Shown here one piece after another: positions 8,301 through 14,216 of a DNA stretch of 15,802 bases; position 1 is the first letter of the stretch, and every line of letters begins with the position of its first letter. Source of the DNA: an uncultured bacterium (GTDB taxonomy: Bacteria > Verrucomicrobiota > Lentisphaeria > Oligosphaerales > Oligosphaeraceae). The notes beneath the pieces were generated by a model. The model made no database searches and was not told the origin of the DNA. It worked only from the letters and a program-made list of their open reading frames with translations. The stretch is taken from contig URJM01000049.1 in the NCBI GenBank assembly GCA_900548225.1, positions 1-15,802 on the forward strand, read 5' to 3'. A program made the translations under genes and the position numbers.

Positions 8301-9596
8301 CCGCGCCCACTCCTTCGACTTGGCGGCAAGGCGGTCGTTGTCGTGGGTCTCCGCGAAGTTTACGAGGGCGCCGTGGGCGGCGGAGTAGCCTGTCGCAAAG
8401 TCAAGGTATCTTGAGAGTTCCTGCTGGGTGTAGTTCTGGAAGAGCTCGGAGTATGCCCAGTCGAGGTCCGAGTCGTCCAAAAGCCTGGTGGTGGCGTCCT
8501 GGCCGCCGCCAAGCCCCTCAAGGAAGAAAATCGTGTCGGGGAATTGCTGGCGCACCTTGGCGACAATGTATTTCCATACCGGCGCGGGAACCATGTAGCC
8601 CGCGTCACAGCGGAAGCCGTCGACTCCGTTGCGGCACCAGTGGATGAACACCTCGGCCATGCGCTTCCAAAGATCGGTCTTCGTAAAGTCAAGCTTGCAG
8701 AGGTCGGCCCAGACAACCCCCCAGGCGCCCGGAGACTGGAACGCCCCGTCCGCAGTGCGGGCAAACCACTCCGGATGATGCGACTGCAGGACGCTTGCCC
8801 AGCCAGTGTGGTCAATGGGAATATCCAGGAAGACGAGTGCGCCCCGGGCGTGCACCTGGTCCACGAGCTGGAGTAATTGCTCCAGGGGAGTCGTGCGCTG
8901 GTCGAACTCAGCCATGGATGCGTCCACGTCCATGAAGTCAAGTGGGGCAAAGGGGCTTCCGTAGCGTCCCATTCTGGCGAAGGTGGTCGGAATCGGATGC
9001 ACCGGCAGGAACTGCAATATGCGGAACCCCAAATCCCCGAGGATGAAGTCCAGCTTGGACTGGATTGCCCTGAAGGTGCCCGAGGGCGGAATCACGGTGA
9101 AGTTGCGCTTGTCCAGGAATTCGGCGGCAGAGGCAAGCTCGGGAGAGGCCGCCTTCCCTGAAATGTTCTCGCCAAACTGCCTGACAAAGGCGTTGTAGAT
9201 GGTGTTGCGGGCAACCCCCTCCGCCGAAATCACCTTGACTCTGCCATTTTCGCCGCGGGGCCAGAGCGCCTTCCCGGTCGTCTCGTTGTAGAAGAAGCAC
9301 TTGAAGTCGAAGATGCCTATTTCCACCAGCGCCAGATGCGCCGCGAAGGTGGTTGCGTCCACCTGGCGCATCGGGATGTCCTGCCAGTCGCGTCCAAGGG
9401 GTTCGATGCCCATTTCGACCTTGTCGATGGTCTCGATGCGCTGGATGGAGGCATTGCCGAGGTTGGTCCTCACAAACGCCCTGCCCCGTATGGGGCGGCT
9501 CAGCTTCAGGGTGATTCTGATGGTGTCACCTGCATGGCGCACAATGTGCGCATGGGGGGCGGGATGCTGCTCCAGGATGACTTGCACGGGATCCAT
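5307..9596 (-). CDS. Bifunctional glycogen debranching enzyme, GH13 glucanotransferase + GH133 amylo-alpha-1,6-glucosidase
   Basis: A 1429-residue enzyme with the architecture of eukaryotic glycogen debranching enzyme in one chain. An N-terminal beta domain (about 5-125) leads into a GH13 barrel (about 130-480): DIPIDHTGW (258-266), DGFRCDAG with nucleophile Asp331 (326-333), FFLEG with acid Glu360 (357-361), and AETHDND with Asp419 (415-421). This half should move maltosyl/maltotriosyl units (4-alpha-glucanotransferase). A poorly recognised central part (about 560-1030) leads to a C-terminal GH133 (alpha/alpha)6 domain, with AGYPWFLDWGRDT (1054-1066; Asp1065 is the likely general acid), WNT-type NWDTSDAPLWL and the closing LPEILDG...GCCAQAWSVTE (1394-1418). 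This domain removes the alpha-1,6 glucose stub. The start at 9596 is preferred over an in-frame ATG at 9668, which would add 24 unconserved residues. There is no signal peptide, so it is cytoplasmic. It is the first gene of the four-gene minus-strand operon. Confidence 0.93.
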   Translation of the reverse strand: MDPVQVILEQHPAPHAHIVRHAGDTIRITLKLSRPIRGRAFVRTNLGNASIQRIETIDKVEMGIEPLGRDWQDIPMRQVDATTFAAHLALVEIGIFDFKCFFYNETTGKALWPRGENGRVKVISAEGVARNTIYNAFVRQFGENISGKAASPELASAAEFLDKRNFTVIPPSGTFRAIQSKLDFILGDLGFRILQFLPVHPIPTTFARMGRYGSPFAPLDFMDVDASMAEFDQRTTPLEQLLQLVDQVHARGALVFLDIPIDHTGWASVLQSHHPEWFARTADGAFQSPGAWGVVWADLCKLDFTKTDLWKRMAEVFIHWCRNGVDGFRCDAGYMVPAPVWKYIVAKVRQQFPDTIFFLEGLGGGQDATTRLLDDSDLDWAYSELFQNYTQQELSRYLDFATGYSAAHGALVNFAETHDNDRLAAKSKEWARLRVALSALFAPAGCFGIANGVEWYATEKIDVHGARSINWGSADNMVPLLSSLNALLGSHPAFRADARLRIPYGASGDAVGILREPRKDVEHALLVVANPRPDACAAYHWHYQEFEAGSRPTDILTGKQLSASLGECLYTINLEPGQVVCLCKPGKQKLAEQPYGARERQLLRATALRLRCSLWGYGDLDGAEPEDDAYALFQDPHSFIQKVSGEKHYLPLVEWSPEKDGQRVAILPDDHYLLICDRRPFRAQLLFDGTVRQRCESMPRKDGQNFAVLLPPVRRITRTTTALIQVTCYDEGAKVVKYEAEILLLPLNAPLSVMRRVTRHELTRRHSFLAANSYGSYALIRGMWGNLEGQYDALLAANQNPELPADRTVVFPRLRAWLVHHDYSQEINVNCQTDFVVTGSNSASWHFIIPSGIGGNAYISISYVLDKERNAFTLSFTRCPPPEESDAFPAMDEHSPVTLILRPDIDDCCNHNPTQAYLGAENAFPQRLKTGNDGFSFTLESKNRLEARISRGVFVGDSEWTYNFHDALEEERGLRATRDLYSPGHFRLDLRRGETAVLSAALLTPSEPPMDAPVEPDAPIPFHENNAKVPLKTALEEALGAFIVRRNPLKTVIAGYPWFLDWGRDTLICLRGLIAAGRLDDALAIIVQFASYERKGCLPNMISGEQVSNWDTSDAPLWLFNAVSEYMRAVGKNLSQKVLATPCGKRSLLQVLESIAASYMKGTENGIAMDAASGLVFSPSHFTWMDTNYPAGTPREGYPIEIQAFWYGALDLLAKHTGKSIYVTTAKRVKESVAKYYVSRPEVGLSDCLHGRPGTPAAKATADDACRPNQLFALTVPGLIDDFELRQTVIAATGHLLVPGGMRTLANQRVEFLQPIYKDGHLLNNPAFPYWGEYIGDEDTRRKPAYHNGTAWAWLMPSFCEALLRTFGPSAKPAARSLLHTTAALMRRGCVGQLPEILDGDIPHKTRGCCAQAWSVTEAYRILRMMERE

Positions 9597-9684
9597 GGCA
9601 ATGATATGTATCGGATCGGATAAGAAAATGGGGGGAAAGGACGCCTGCCCGACGCGGCAAAAAACCACTCCCGATAATCAAGAA

Positions 9685-9717
9685 TCCCCGCCCTGCACGA
9701 AAATGCGGCGGCGGGGA
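9685..9717 (-). terminator. Candidate intrinsic terminator after the zinc-ribbon gene
   Basis: On the minus strand, TCCCCGCCGCCGCA and TGCAGGGCGGGGA form a GC-rich hairpin with a short TTTTCG loop (one arm has extra bases). It is followed by ATTCTTGATTAT, which is T-rich but not a clean U tract. It lies about 30 nt past the stop of the zinc-ribbon gene and about 90 nt before the debranching-enzyme start, where a boundary between two transcription units would be expected. Confidence 0.6.
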
Positions 9718-9745
9718 GAATAAGACGACATCAGGTCAAAAACGC

Positions 9746-10423
9746 CTATTTGATGACGATTCGGCCGTGCCCAATGACGGCCTGGCCCTCGCTTATCTTG
9801 AGGGACTTGATCCTGGTGTTCGCATCGTCCATGATGGAACTCCCTGCCTGCTTCAGCGGGTAGAAGAGATTCTCCTCAAGACCCTCCGGCAACGGGAAAA
9901 GGCCAATCTTGACCTGGTCGCCGCTAAGGGAAATGCGGCCATTCGAATTGTTGACGTTGCAGGTGACGGAGACCGTGCCCGGCAGGAAGCCGAAGAAGGT
10001 GGCCTTGACAAAGACCTTGACAGTGCCGTCCTCGTTGCAACGGACGGAAAAGCCCTTGATCACAGGCCCATCGAACTCCCCGTCGCTGCGGGCAAGCATC
10101 TTGTTGCAGAAGTCGGTGATCTCCTGGTCGGTATAGGTGTCCGACGGCTTGCTGAGATACTTCTCCATGACGGCGTTCTGGCCCTCCTCGGTGGTGCCAA
10201 GGGCACCGCAGCTGGGGAAGCAGAAGCCAATCAGGAAGCCGACGATGAGCACACCGATGATGATGCCGCCGATGATGTTCTGCATCGTCGTGGAATCCTT
10301 CTTGGTGCCAATGTTCTCAAAGTCGTCGGGCTTGATCTCGTCAAGGTTCATGCGCTCGCCACAGCCACGGCAAAAGACCGCGCTGAGCAAGTTGTCAGTT
10401 CCGCATTTCGGGCATTTGAGCAT
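9746..10423 (-). CDS. Zinc-ribbon single-pass membrane protein of unknown function
   Basis: A 225-residue protein I cannot assign to a named family. It begins with a zinc ribbon, CPKC (4-7) and CRGC (18-21), then a polar linker (about 25-47) and one hydrophobic segment (about 48-70, glycine/isoleucine-rich). The topology is therefore likely N-terminal zinc ribbon in the cytoplasm, a single membrane helix, and a C-terminal part (about 76-225) outside. The outer part has alternating beta-like strands (GTVKVFVKATFFGF, GTVSVTCNV, GRISLSGDQVKIG) and no recognisable catalytic motif. The start is well supported: AAGGAGA lies 10 nt upstream of the ATG. It follows nadB by 73 bp on the same strand and may be co-transcribed, although no role in NAD synthesis is apparent. 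Zinc-ribbon plus membrane-helix proteins of this kind are often found as uncharacterised lineage-specific genes. Confidence 0.8.
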   Translation of the reverse strand: MLKCPKCGTDNLLSAVFCRGCGERMNLDEIKPDDFENIGTKKDSTTMQNIIGGIIIGVLIVGFLIGFCFPSCGALGTTEEGQNAVMEKYLSKPSDTYTDQEITDFCNKMLARSDGEFDGPVIKGFSVRCNEDGTVKVFVKATFFGFLPGTVSVTCNVNNSNGRISLSGDQVKIGLFPLPEGLEENLFYPLKQAGSSIMDDANTRIKSLKISEGQAVIGHGRIVIK

Positions 10424-10496
10424 TTCTTCTGGTTCTCCTTGCCTGGATTAAGGCAGCTGTTGACGGTGATTCGTCTCCGGTAAAATCATTACGCCG

Positions 10497-12179
10497 CTAT
10501 TCGAACTTGAGCTCGAATTTCTGAGGCATCCTCAGGACGGAGTCCTTGCCATGGGACGAGGGATCCGCCGGCGGCAGATAGTCGAGGTTGTAGTGAAGGC
10601 CGCGGGACTCCTGGCGGGCGGAGGCCGCGTCGATGATCATCTCCGCGACACTCGCAAGATTGCGGAGCTCCACAAGGTCGGGAGTCAACAGGAAATTCCA
10701 GTAGTACTTCTCAATCTCCTTGCGAATCATGCGAATGCGGGACTTGGCACGCTCAAGGCGCTTGTTGCTGCGGACAATCCCCACGTAGTCCCACATCAAA
10801 CGACGAATCTCGTCCCAGTTGTGGGTGATGACAATCATCTCGTCGGAGTCCACCGCATTCCCGCTCTCCCAGTCGGGAATCATGTCGGGAGTGATGCCGC
10901 AATGGGGAGCCTCGCTCTGGGCGACGGCATGCCTCACCGCAAAGTTCGCAACCACCACGGCCTCAAGCAACGAGTTGGAGGCAAGGCGGTTCGCGCCGTG
11001 AAGCCCGGTGCAGCCACACTCGCCTATCGCATAAAGGTTCTTGACGCTGGTGACGCCGTTGACGTCGGTGCGGACGCCGCCGCAGCAGTAGTGCGCCGCA
11101 GGAACCACGGGGATGAGGTCCGTCGCCATGTTGATGCCAAACTTGAGGCACTTGGCGAAGATGTTGGGGAAACGCGCCCGGAGGAATTCCTCCGACTTGT
11201 CGCGAATGTCCAGCCATGCACATTCCTGTCCAGTCCTCTTGAGCTCGTTGTCAATCGCACGGGCCACGATGTCCCTCGGGGCAAGGCTGGCGAGCTTGTG
11301 GTATTTCTCCATGAAGGTGACGTATTCGCTGCCCTTGCGTATCTTCAGGATCGCGCCCTCGCCACGGACCGCCTCCGAAATCAGGAACGACTTCGCGTGG
11401 GGATGGAAGAGGATTGTCGGATGGAACTGGTAGAATTCCATGTTGGAGATTTCCGCCGAGGCACGGTATGCCATTGCGACGCCGTCGCCGCATGCCACGT
11501 CCGGATTGCAGGTGCAGAGGTAGACCTTGCCCGCGCCGCCAGTGGCCAAAAATGTGTACTTGGCGACGACGGTGGCAATCTCGTGGGTCTGGGTGTCCAT
11601 CACGTATGCCCCGAGGCAGACATTGTCCCCCTGCCACTCGATGTGCCTGGTGGAAATCAGGTCCACCGCAAGGTGGTTCTCCCAAATGGTGATGTTCGGG
11701 TTTTCACGGCATCTTGCGACAAGCACGTCGGAGATTTCGCCGCCGGTGATGTCCCCGGAATGGAGGATGCGCCGGGCGGAATGCCCGCCCTCGCGCCCGA
11801 GGTGGAATTCGTTGCCCTGGGAGGGCGGCAGGTCGGGAATCACCTCCTTCCTCAAGGTGAAGTGGCACCCAAGTTCCTGGAGCTTGCGGATGCGCTCAGG
11901 CGCGGCCTTCACAATCGCACGGACGACGTCAGGCTTGCATAGCCCCGCGCCAGCCACAAGGGTGTCCTGGACATGCGCCTCAAAGTCGGCCTCGTTGTCG
12001 GACATGACGGCCGCAATGCCGCCCTGGGCATAGCGGGTGTTGCACTCCTCGGCCTTGGACTTGGTCACGACAAGGACCTTGCCATGGCTGGCAGCCTCAA
12101 GCGCAGCCGTCAGACCCGCTAGACCAGACCCAATGACCAAGTAGTCCGTGTAAATTCTCTTCTGCTTGGAATTTGACAT
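10497..12179 (-). CDS. nadB: L-aspartate oxidase
   Basis: A 560-residue flavoprotein that oxidises L-aspartate to iminoaspartate, the first step of de novo NAD synthesis, in the cytoplasm. The Rossmann FAD motif DYLVIGSGLAGLTAALEA is at 12-29, and NTRYAQGGIAAV (47-58) is characteristic of the family. The catalytic/substrate-binding set of fumarate-reductase-like flavoproteins is present: QFHPT with His253, APRD with Arg302, AAHYCCGG with His363, and HGANRLASNSLLEA with Arg398. The C-terminal helical domain (about 445-525) is normal. The start ATG at 12177-12179 gives the canonical N-terminus; GGAGGAGG lies about 14 nt upstream, rather far for a Shine-Dalgarno. Longer in-frame starts would translate the repeat-rich intergenic DNA. 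nadA and nadC are not in the window. Fumarate reductase or succinate dehydrogenase flavoprotein is excluded by the NadB-type motifs. Confidence 0.97.
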   Translation of the reverse strand: MSNSKQKRIYTDYLVIGSGLAGLTAALEAASHGKVLVVTKSKAEECNTRYAQGGIAAVMSDNEADFEAHVQDTLVAGAGLCKPDVVRAIVKAAPERIRKLQELGCHFTLRKEVIPDLPPSQGNEFHLGREGGHSARRILHSGDITGGEISDVLVARCRENPNITIWENHLAVDLISTRHIEWQGDNVCLGAYVMDTQTHEIATVVAKYTFLATGGAGKVYLCTCNPDVACGDGVAMAYRASAEISNMEFYQFHPTILFHPHAKSFLISEAVRGEGAILKIRKGSEYVTFMEKYHKLASLAPRDIVARAIDNELKRTGQECAWLDIRDKSEEFLRARFPNIFAKCLKFGINMATDLIPVVPAAHYCCGGVRTDVNGVTSVKNLYAIGECGCTGLHGANRLASNSLLEAVVVANFAVRHAVAQSEAPHCGITPDMIPDWESGNAVDSDEMIVITHNWDEIRRLMWDYVGIVRSNKRLERAKSRIRMIRKEIEKYYWNFLLTPDLVELRNLASVAEMIIDAASARQESRGLHYNLDYLPPADPSSHGKDSVLRMPQKFELKFE

Positions 12180-12214
12180 GTTTGATATGGCGCCCTCCTC
12201 CCAATGCGGTGAAA

Positions 12215-12227
12215 ACGCAACTTGCGT
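12215..12227. promoter_or_regulatory. Dyad ACGCAA-N-TTGCGT upstream of nadB
   Basis: A perfect six-base dyad around one central base, 36-48 bp upstream of the nadB start codon, a position where an operator could sit. It does not match an NAD-repressor site that I know well (NrtR or NiaR consensus). It may be a chance palindrome. Confidence 0.3.
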
Positions 12228-12302
12228 AATGTAAACCGCTTTCCATGAACAGACGAAGGGAACCACACCACACGGCGAAGCCACGCACAATCGGAAGACA
12301 CG

Positions 12303-12323
12303 CCCTCCCCCGAACCGGGAGGG
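12303..12323. repeat. Perfect inverted repeat CCCTCCC / GGGAGGG
   Basis: A seven-base perfect stem around a seven-base CCGAACC loop in the nadB-trpB intergenic region. There is no U tract on either strand, so it is not a canonical intrinsic terminator. It could fold in RNA read from trpB toward nadB. Confidence 0.6.
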
Positions 12324-12345
12324 AACGCACGCATGGCGGTTTCTT

Positions 12346-12392
12346 AACCACGAAATACACGAGGCCGGGCTTTTCCCGAGCCATTCGTGGTT
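12346..12392. repeat. Inverted repeat AACCACGAA / TTCGTGGTT with inner hairpin
   Basis: Nine-base perfect arms at 12346-12354 and 12384-12392 enclose a second GC-rich stem (CGGG/CCCG around an AAAAG-type loop). The left arm continues as ATACACGA, so on the minus strand it reads TCGTGTATTTCGTGGTT, the same wording as the tandem repeats at 15494-15802. It lies about 80 bp beyond the trpB stop and may act as a transcript end or be a solitary relic of the dispersed repeat. Confidence 0.75.
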
Positions 12393-12406
12393 CCGTTGCC
12401 CCCGCA

Positions 12407-12461
12407 GGGTGGAGCGAATGCCGCGAGGCATGGCGCAACTCACGGCGAATCCACTCCACCC
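12407..12461. repeat. Nested inverted repeat GGGTGGAG / CTCCACCC with internal ATGCC-GCGA-GGCAT hairpin
   Basis: Outer eight-base arms (12407-12414 and 12454-12461) enclose a perfect five-base hairpin with a GCGA tetraloop (12418-12431). The element ends only 11 bp from the trpB stop. Its compact, nested structure looks like a dispersed palindromic element or the 3' structure of the trpB transcript. No coding potential is evident. Confidence 0.6.
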
Positions 12462-12472
12462 CACGTGCGAGG

Positions 12473-13834
12473 CTACGGGAGCTTTGCCAGCGACGCGGCA
12501 ATCTCCTCGTCGCCGGGAAGGTAGTCCTGCATCTTGCCGTCGTTGTAGTTGCCGTATGCGACCATGTCGAAGTAGCCTGTGCCGCTGAGTCCGAAGACAA
12601 TGTTCTCCGCCTTCCCCTCCTCCTTGCAGCGCAAGGCCTCCTGGATTGCCCCGTAGATTGCGTGGCCGCTCTCTGGCGCAGGCAGGATGCCCTCGGAACG
12701 CGCAAAGAGCTCCGCGATCTTAAAGACCGTGCTCTGGGGCACGGAAATCGCCTCCAGAATCCCCCGGTCATGAAGCTCGGAGAGGACGGTGCTCATCCCG
12801 TGGTAGCGCAGGCCACCCGCATGGATGGCCGCGGGCATGTACCCGGAGCCAAGGGTGTACATCTTCGCAAGAGGACAGACCTTCCCCGTGTCGCAAAAGT
12901 CGTAGGCATACTTGCCACGGGTGAGGGACGGACAGGCCGACGGCTCAACCGCGACAAAACGGGTGCCCGTCCTGCCCCGCAGCCGATCCGCCACGAAGGG
13001 CGAAATCAGGCCGCCAAGGTTCGAACCGCCACCCGCACAGCCGATGACGACGTCGGGAGTGATTCCGTATTTGTCAAGGGCGGTCTTGGTCTCAAGCCCA
13101 ATGATGCTCTGGTGGAGAAGAACCTGGTTGAGGACGGAGCCAAGCACATACCGGTATCCGGGAGTCTTGACGGCCACTTCCACAGCCTCGGAGATCGCGC
13201 ATCCCAGGCTTCCGCTGGTCCCGGGGTTCTCCGCAAGAATCCTCCTGCCCACCTCGGTGGTGGAGGATGGCGACGGCGTGACGGCCGCCCCGTATGTCCG
13301 CATGACTTCGCGCCGATGTGGTTTCTGCTCGTAGGAGCACTTGACCATGTACACATGGCATTCCAGGTGGAAGAAGGCGCACGCCATCGAAAGCGCAGTC
13401 CCCCACTGCCCCGCGCCAGTCTCGGTGGTGACGCCCTTGAGGCCCTGGCGCTTCGCATAGTAGGCCTGCGGGACCGCAGAGTTCAGCTTGTGGCTGCCAG
13501 AGGTGTTGTTGCCCTCGAATTTGTAGTAGATGTGGGCGGGGGTCCCAAGCGCCTGCTCCAGGCAGTAGGCGCGGACAAGGGGGGACGGGCGGAACATCTT
13601 GTAGAAGTTCAGAACCTCCTCGGGAATCGGGATGAACTCGTTCACGTCGTCAAGTTCCTGCCTGGCCAGCTCCTCGCAGAAGACCTGCGAAAGTTCCTCC
13701 ACGGTCACGGGCTGGCGGGTCGCAGGGTTCAAAAGCGGCGGACATTTCTCCGGCATGACGGCGCGCACGTTGTGCCACGCCCTCGGCAGTTCGTCCTCGC
13801 TCAAGAAGGTCTTGTAGGGAATCTCGTTCTTCAT
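12473..13834 (-). CDS. trpB: Tryptophan synthase beta chain, TrpB2 type
   Basis: A 453-residue PLP enzyme that joins indole and L-serine to make tryptophan. It belongs to the longer TrpB2 (TrpB-like) class, not the ~400-residue TrpB1: it has the extended N-terminus (YKTFLSEDELPRAWHNV, about 8-24) and the motif YKFEGNNTSGSHKLNSA (104-120), with Lys116 as the expected Schiff-base residue. TETGAGQWG (137-145; Glu138 is the likely catalytic acid), the phosphate-binding CAGGGSNLGG (266-275) and the C-terminal LSGTGYFDMVAY (416-427) are all intact. The start at 13834 is supported by AGGAGAG about 11 nt upstream. No trpA or other trp gene is adjacent, fitting TrpB2 proteins that work alone on free indole. 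The 5' leader carries a Trp-codon attenuator (see trpL), which independently supports a tryptophan-pathway role. Confidence 0.96.
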   Translation of the reverse strand: MKNEIPYKTFLSEDELPRAWHNVRAVMPEKCPPLLNPATRQPVTVEELSQVFCEELARQELDDVNEFIPIPEEVLNFYKMFRPSPLVRAYCLEQALGTPAHIYYKFEGNNTSGSHKLNSAVPQAYYAKRQGLKGVTTETGAGQWGTALSMACAFFHLECHVYMVKCSYEQKPHRREVMRTYGAAVTPSPSSTTEVGRRILAENPGTSGSLGCAISEAVEVAVKTPGYRYVLGSVLNQVLLHQSIIGLETKTALDKYGITPDVVIGCAGGGSNLGGLISPFVADRLRGRTGTRFVAVEPSACPSLTRGKYAYDFCDTGKVCPLAKMYTLGSGYMPAAIHAGGLRYHGMSTVLSELHDRGILEAISVPQSTVFKIAELFARSEGILPAPESGHAIYGAIQEALRCKEEGKAENIVFGLSGTGYFDMVAYGNYNDGKMQDYLPGDEEIAASLAKLP

Positions 13835-13909
13835 TGTTCTCTCTCCTGATAATCGGCAAGTGTGCCTTTTGGTTTTTGTGACTTCAGGAAGCGCAGGATG
13901 CATAAACGC

Positions 13910-13954
13910 AAAAAAGCCGGACCGACGGCTGAACTGCTCCGTCACTCCGGCTTT
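13910..13954 (-). terminator. Attenuator terminator T2 of the trpB leader
   Basis: On the minus strand AAAGCCGGA (13954-13946) pairs with TCCGGCTTT, followed by an uninterrupted six-T run (13915-13910). An inner GACGG/CCGTC stem extends the hairpin. It lies about 75 nt before the trpB start and after terminator T1. Its 5' arm is complementary to leader-peptide codons at 14063-14079, the layout expected of an attenuator. Confidence 0.9.
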
Positions 13955-13969
13955 CTGTCTGCGACAATG

Positions 13970-14010
13970 AAAAAGGCGGGCCGCCTAGCACGATGCTAAT
14001 CCAACCCGCC
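13970..14010 (-). terminator. Attenuator terminator T1 of the trpB leader
   Basis: On the minus strand GGCGGG (14010-14005) pairs with CCCGCC (13980-13975), followed by TTTTTC. An inner perfect TAGCA-TCG-TGCTA hairpin (13998-13986) stacks inside. It starts 37 nt after the leader-peptide stop and precedes T2 by 15 nt, so two intrinsic terminators stand in tandem ahead of trpB. Part of its 5' arm, GGGTTGGAT (14007-13999), is complementary to leader codons at 14106-14114. Confidence 0.85.
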
Positions 14011-14047
14011 ACGATTCTCTGACTATCACTCGCTTCCTCTCCAGTGA

Positions 14048-14128
14048 TCACTGCGCACAAACGCCGGTCGTGACGGAGCTACGCCACCACCAATAGAAAT
14101 CAACTGGGTTGGATGAAAGGTAGTACAT
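14048..14128 (-). CDS. trpL: trp leader peptide with three consecutive Trp codons
   Basis: A 26-residue reading frame, beginning MYYLSS and ending with TGA at 14048-14050. It carries Phe-Tyr-Trp-Trp-Trp at residues 11-15, with Trp codons at 14084-14092. Three TGG codons in a row in a short frame, followed within 40 nt by two intrinsic terminators and then trpB, is the hallmark of ribosome-mediated tryptophan attenuation: scarce Trp-tRNA should stall the ribosome here and alter folding downstream. No good Shine-Dalgarno precedes the ATG at 14126-14128. In-frame starts further upstream would read back into the glycosyltransferase terminator, so the short form is preferred. A CAGTGATCACTG palindrome (14042-14053) spans the stop codon and can fold as a tetraloop hairpin. 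Confidence 0.85.
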   Translation of the reverse strand: MYYLSSNPVDFYWWWRSSVTTGVCAQ

Positions 14129-14165
14129 GGAAGTCTGTAACACGAAACTTGTGTAAACGGCGCCT

Positions 14166-14193
14166 AAAGTAACCCCGCACAACAGGATTGCAA
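14166..14193 (-). promoter_or_regulatory. Candidate promoter of trpL-trpB
   Basis: On the minus strand TTGCAA (14193-14188) and TACTTT (14171-14166) are separated by 16 bp. They match the -35 and -10 consensus at only four and three of six positions. It lies between the glycosyltransferase terminator and trpL and would give a leader of about 30 nt before the trpL start. It is the best match in the right place, but weak. Confidence 0.4.
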
Positions 14194-14216
14194 TCGCGCG
14201 GCAACAGGTTTCACAG

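Noticed and set aside
10454..10487. TTGACG...TAAAAT promoter-like pair on the plus strand
   Set aside because: The spacing is only about 15 bp and no plus-strand gene follows.
10551..11942. 463-codon plus-strand open frame opposite nadB
   Set aside because: Antisense to a fully conserved NadB, with a low-complexity Val/Gly/His-rich translation and no recognisable motif.
12245..13849. 534-codon plus-strand open frame opposite trpB
   Set aside because: It lies antisense to an intact TrpB2, its translation is rich in Arg/Gly/Val/His with no domain, and it runs into the intergenic inverted repeats. It is a by-product of high GC.
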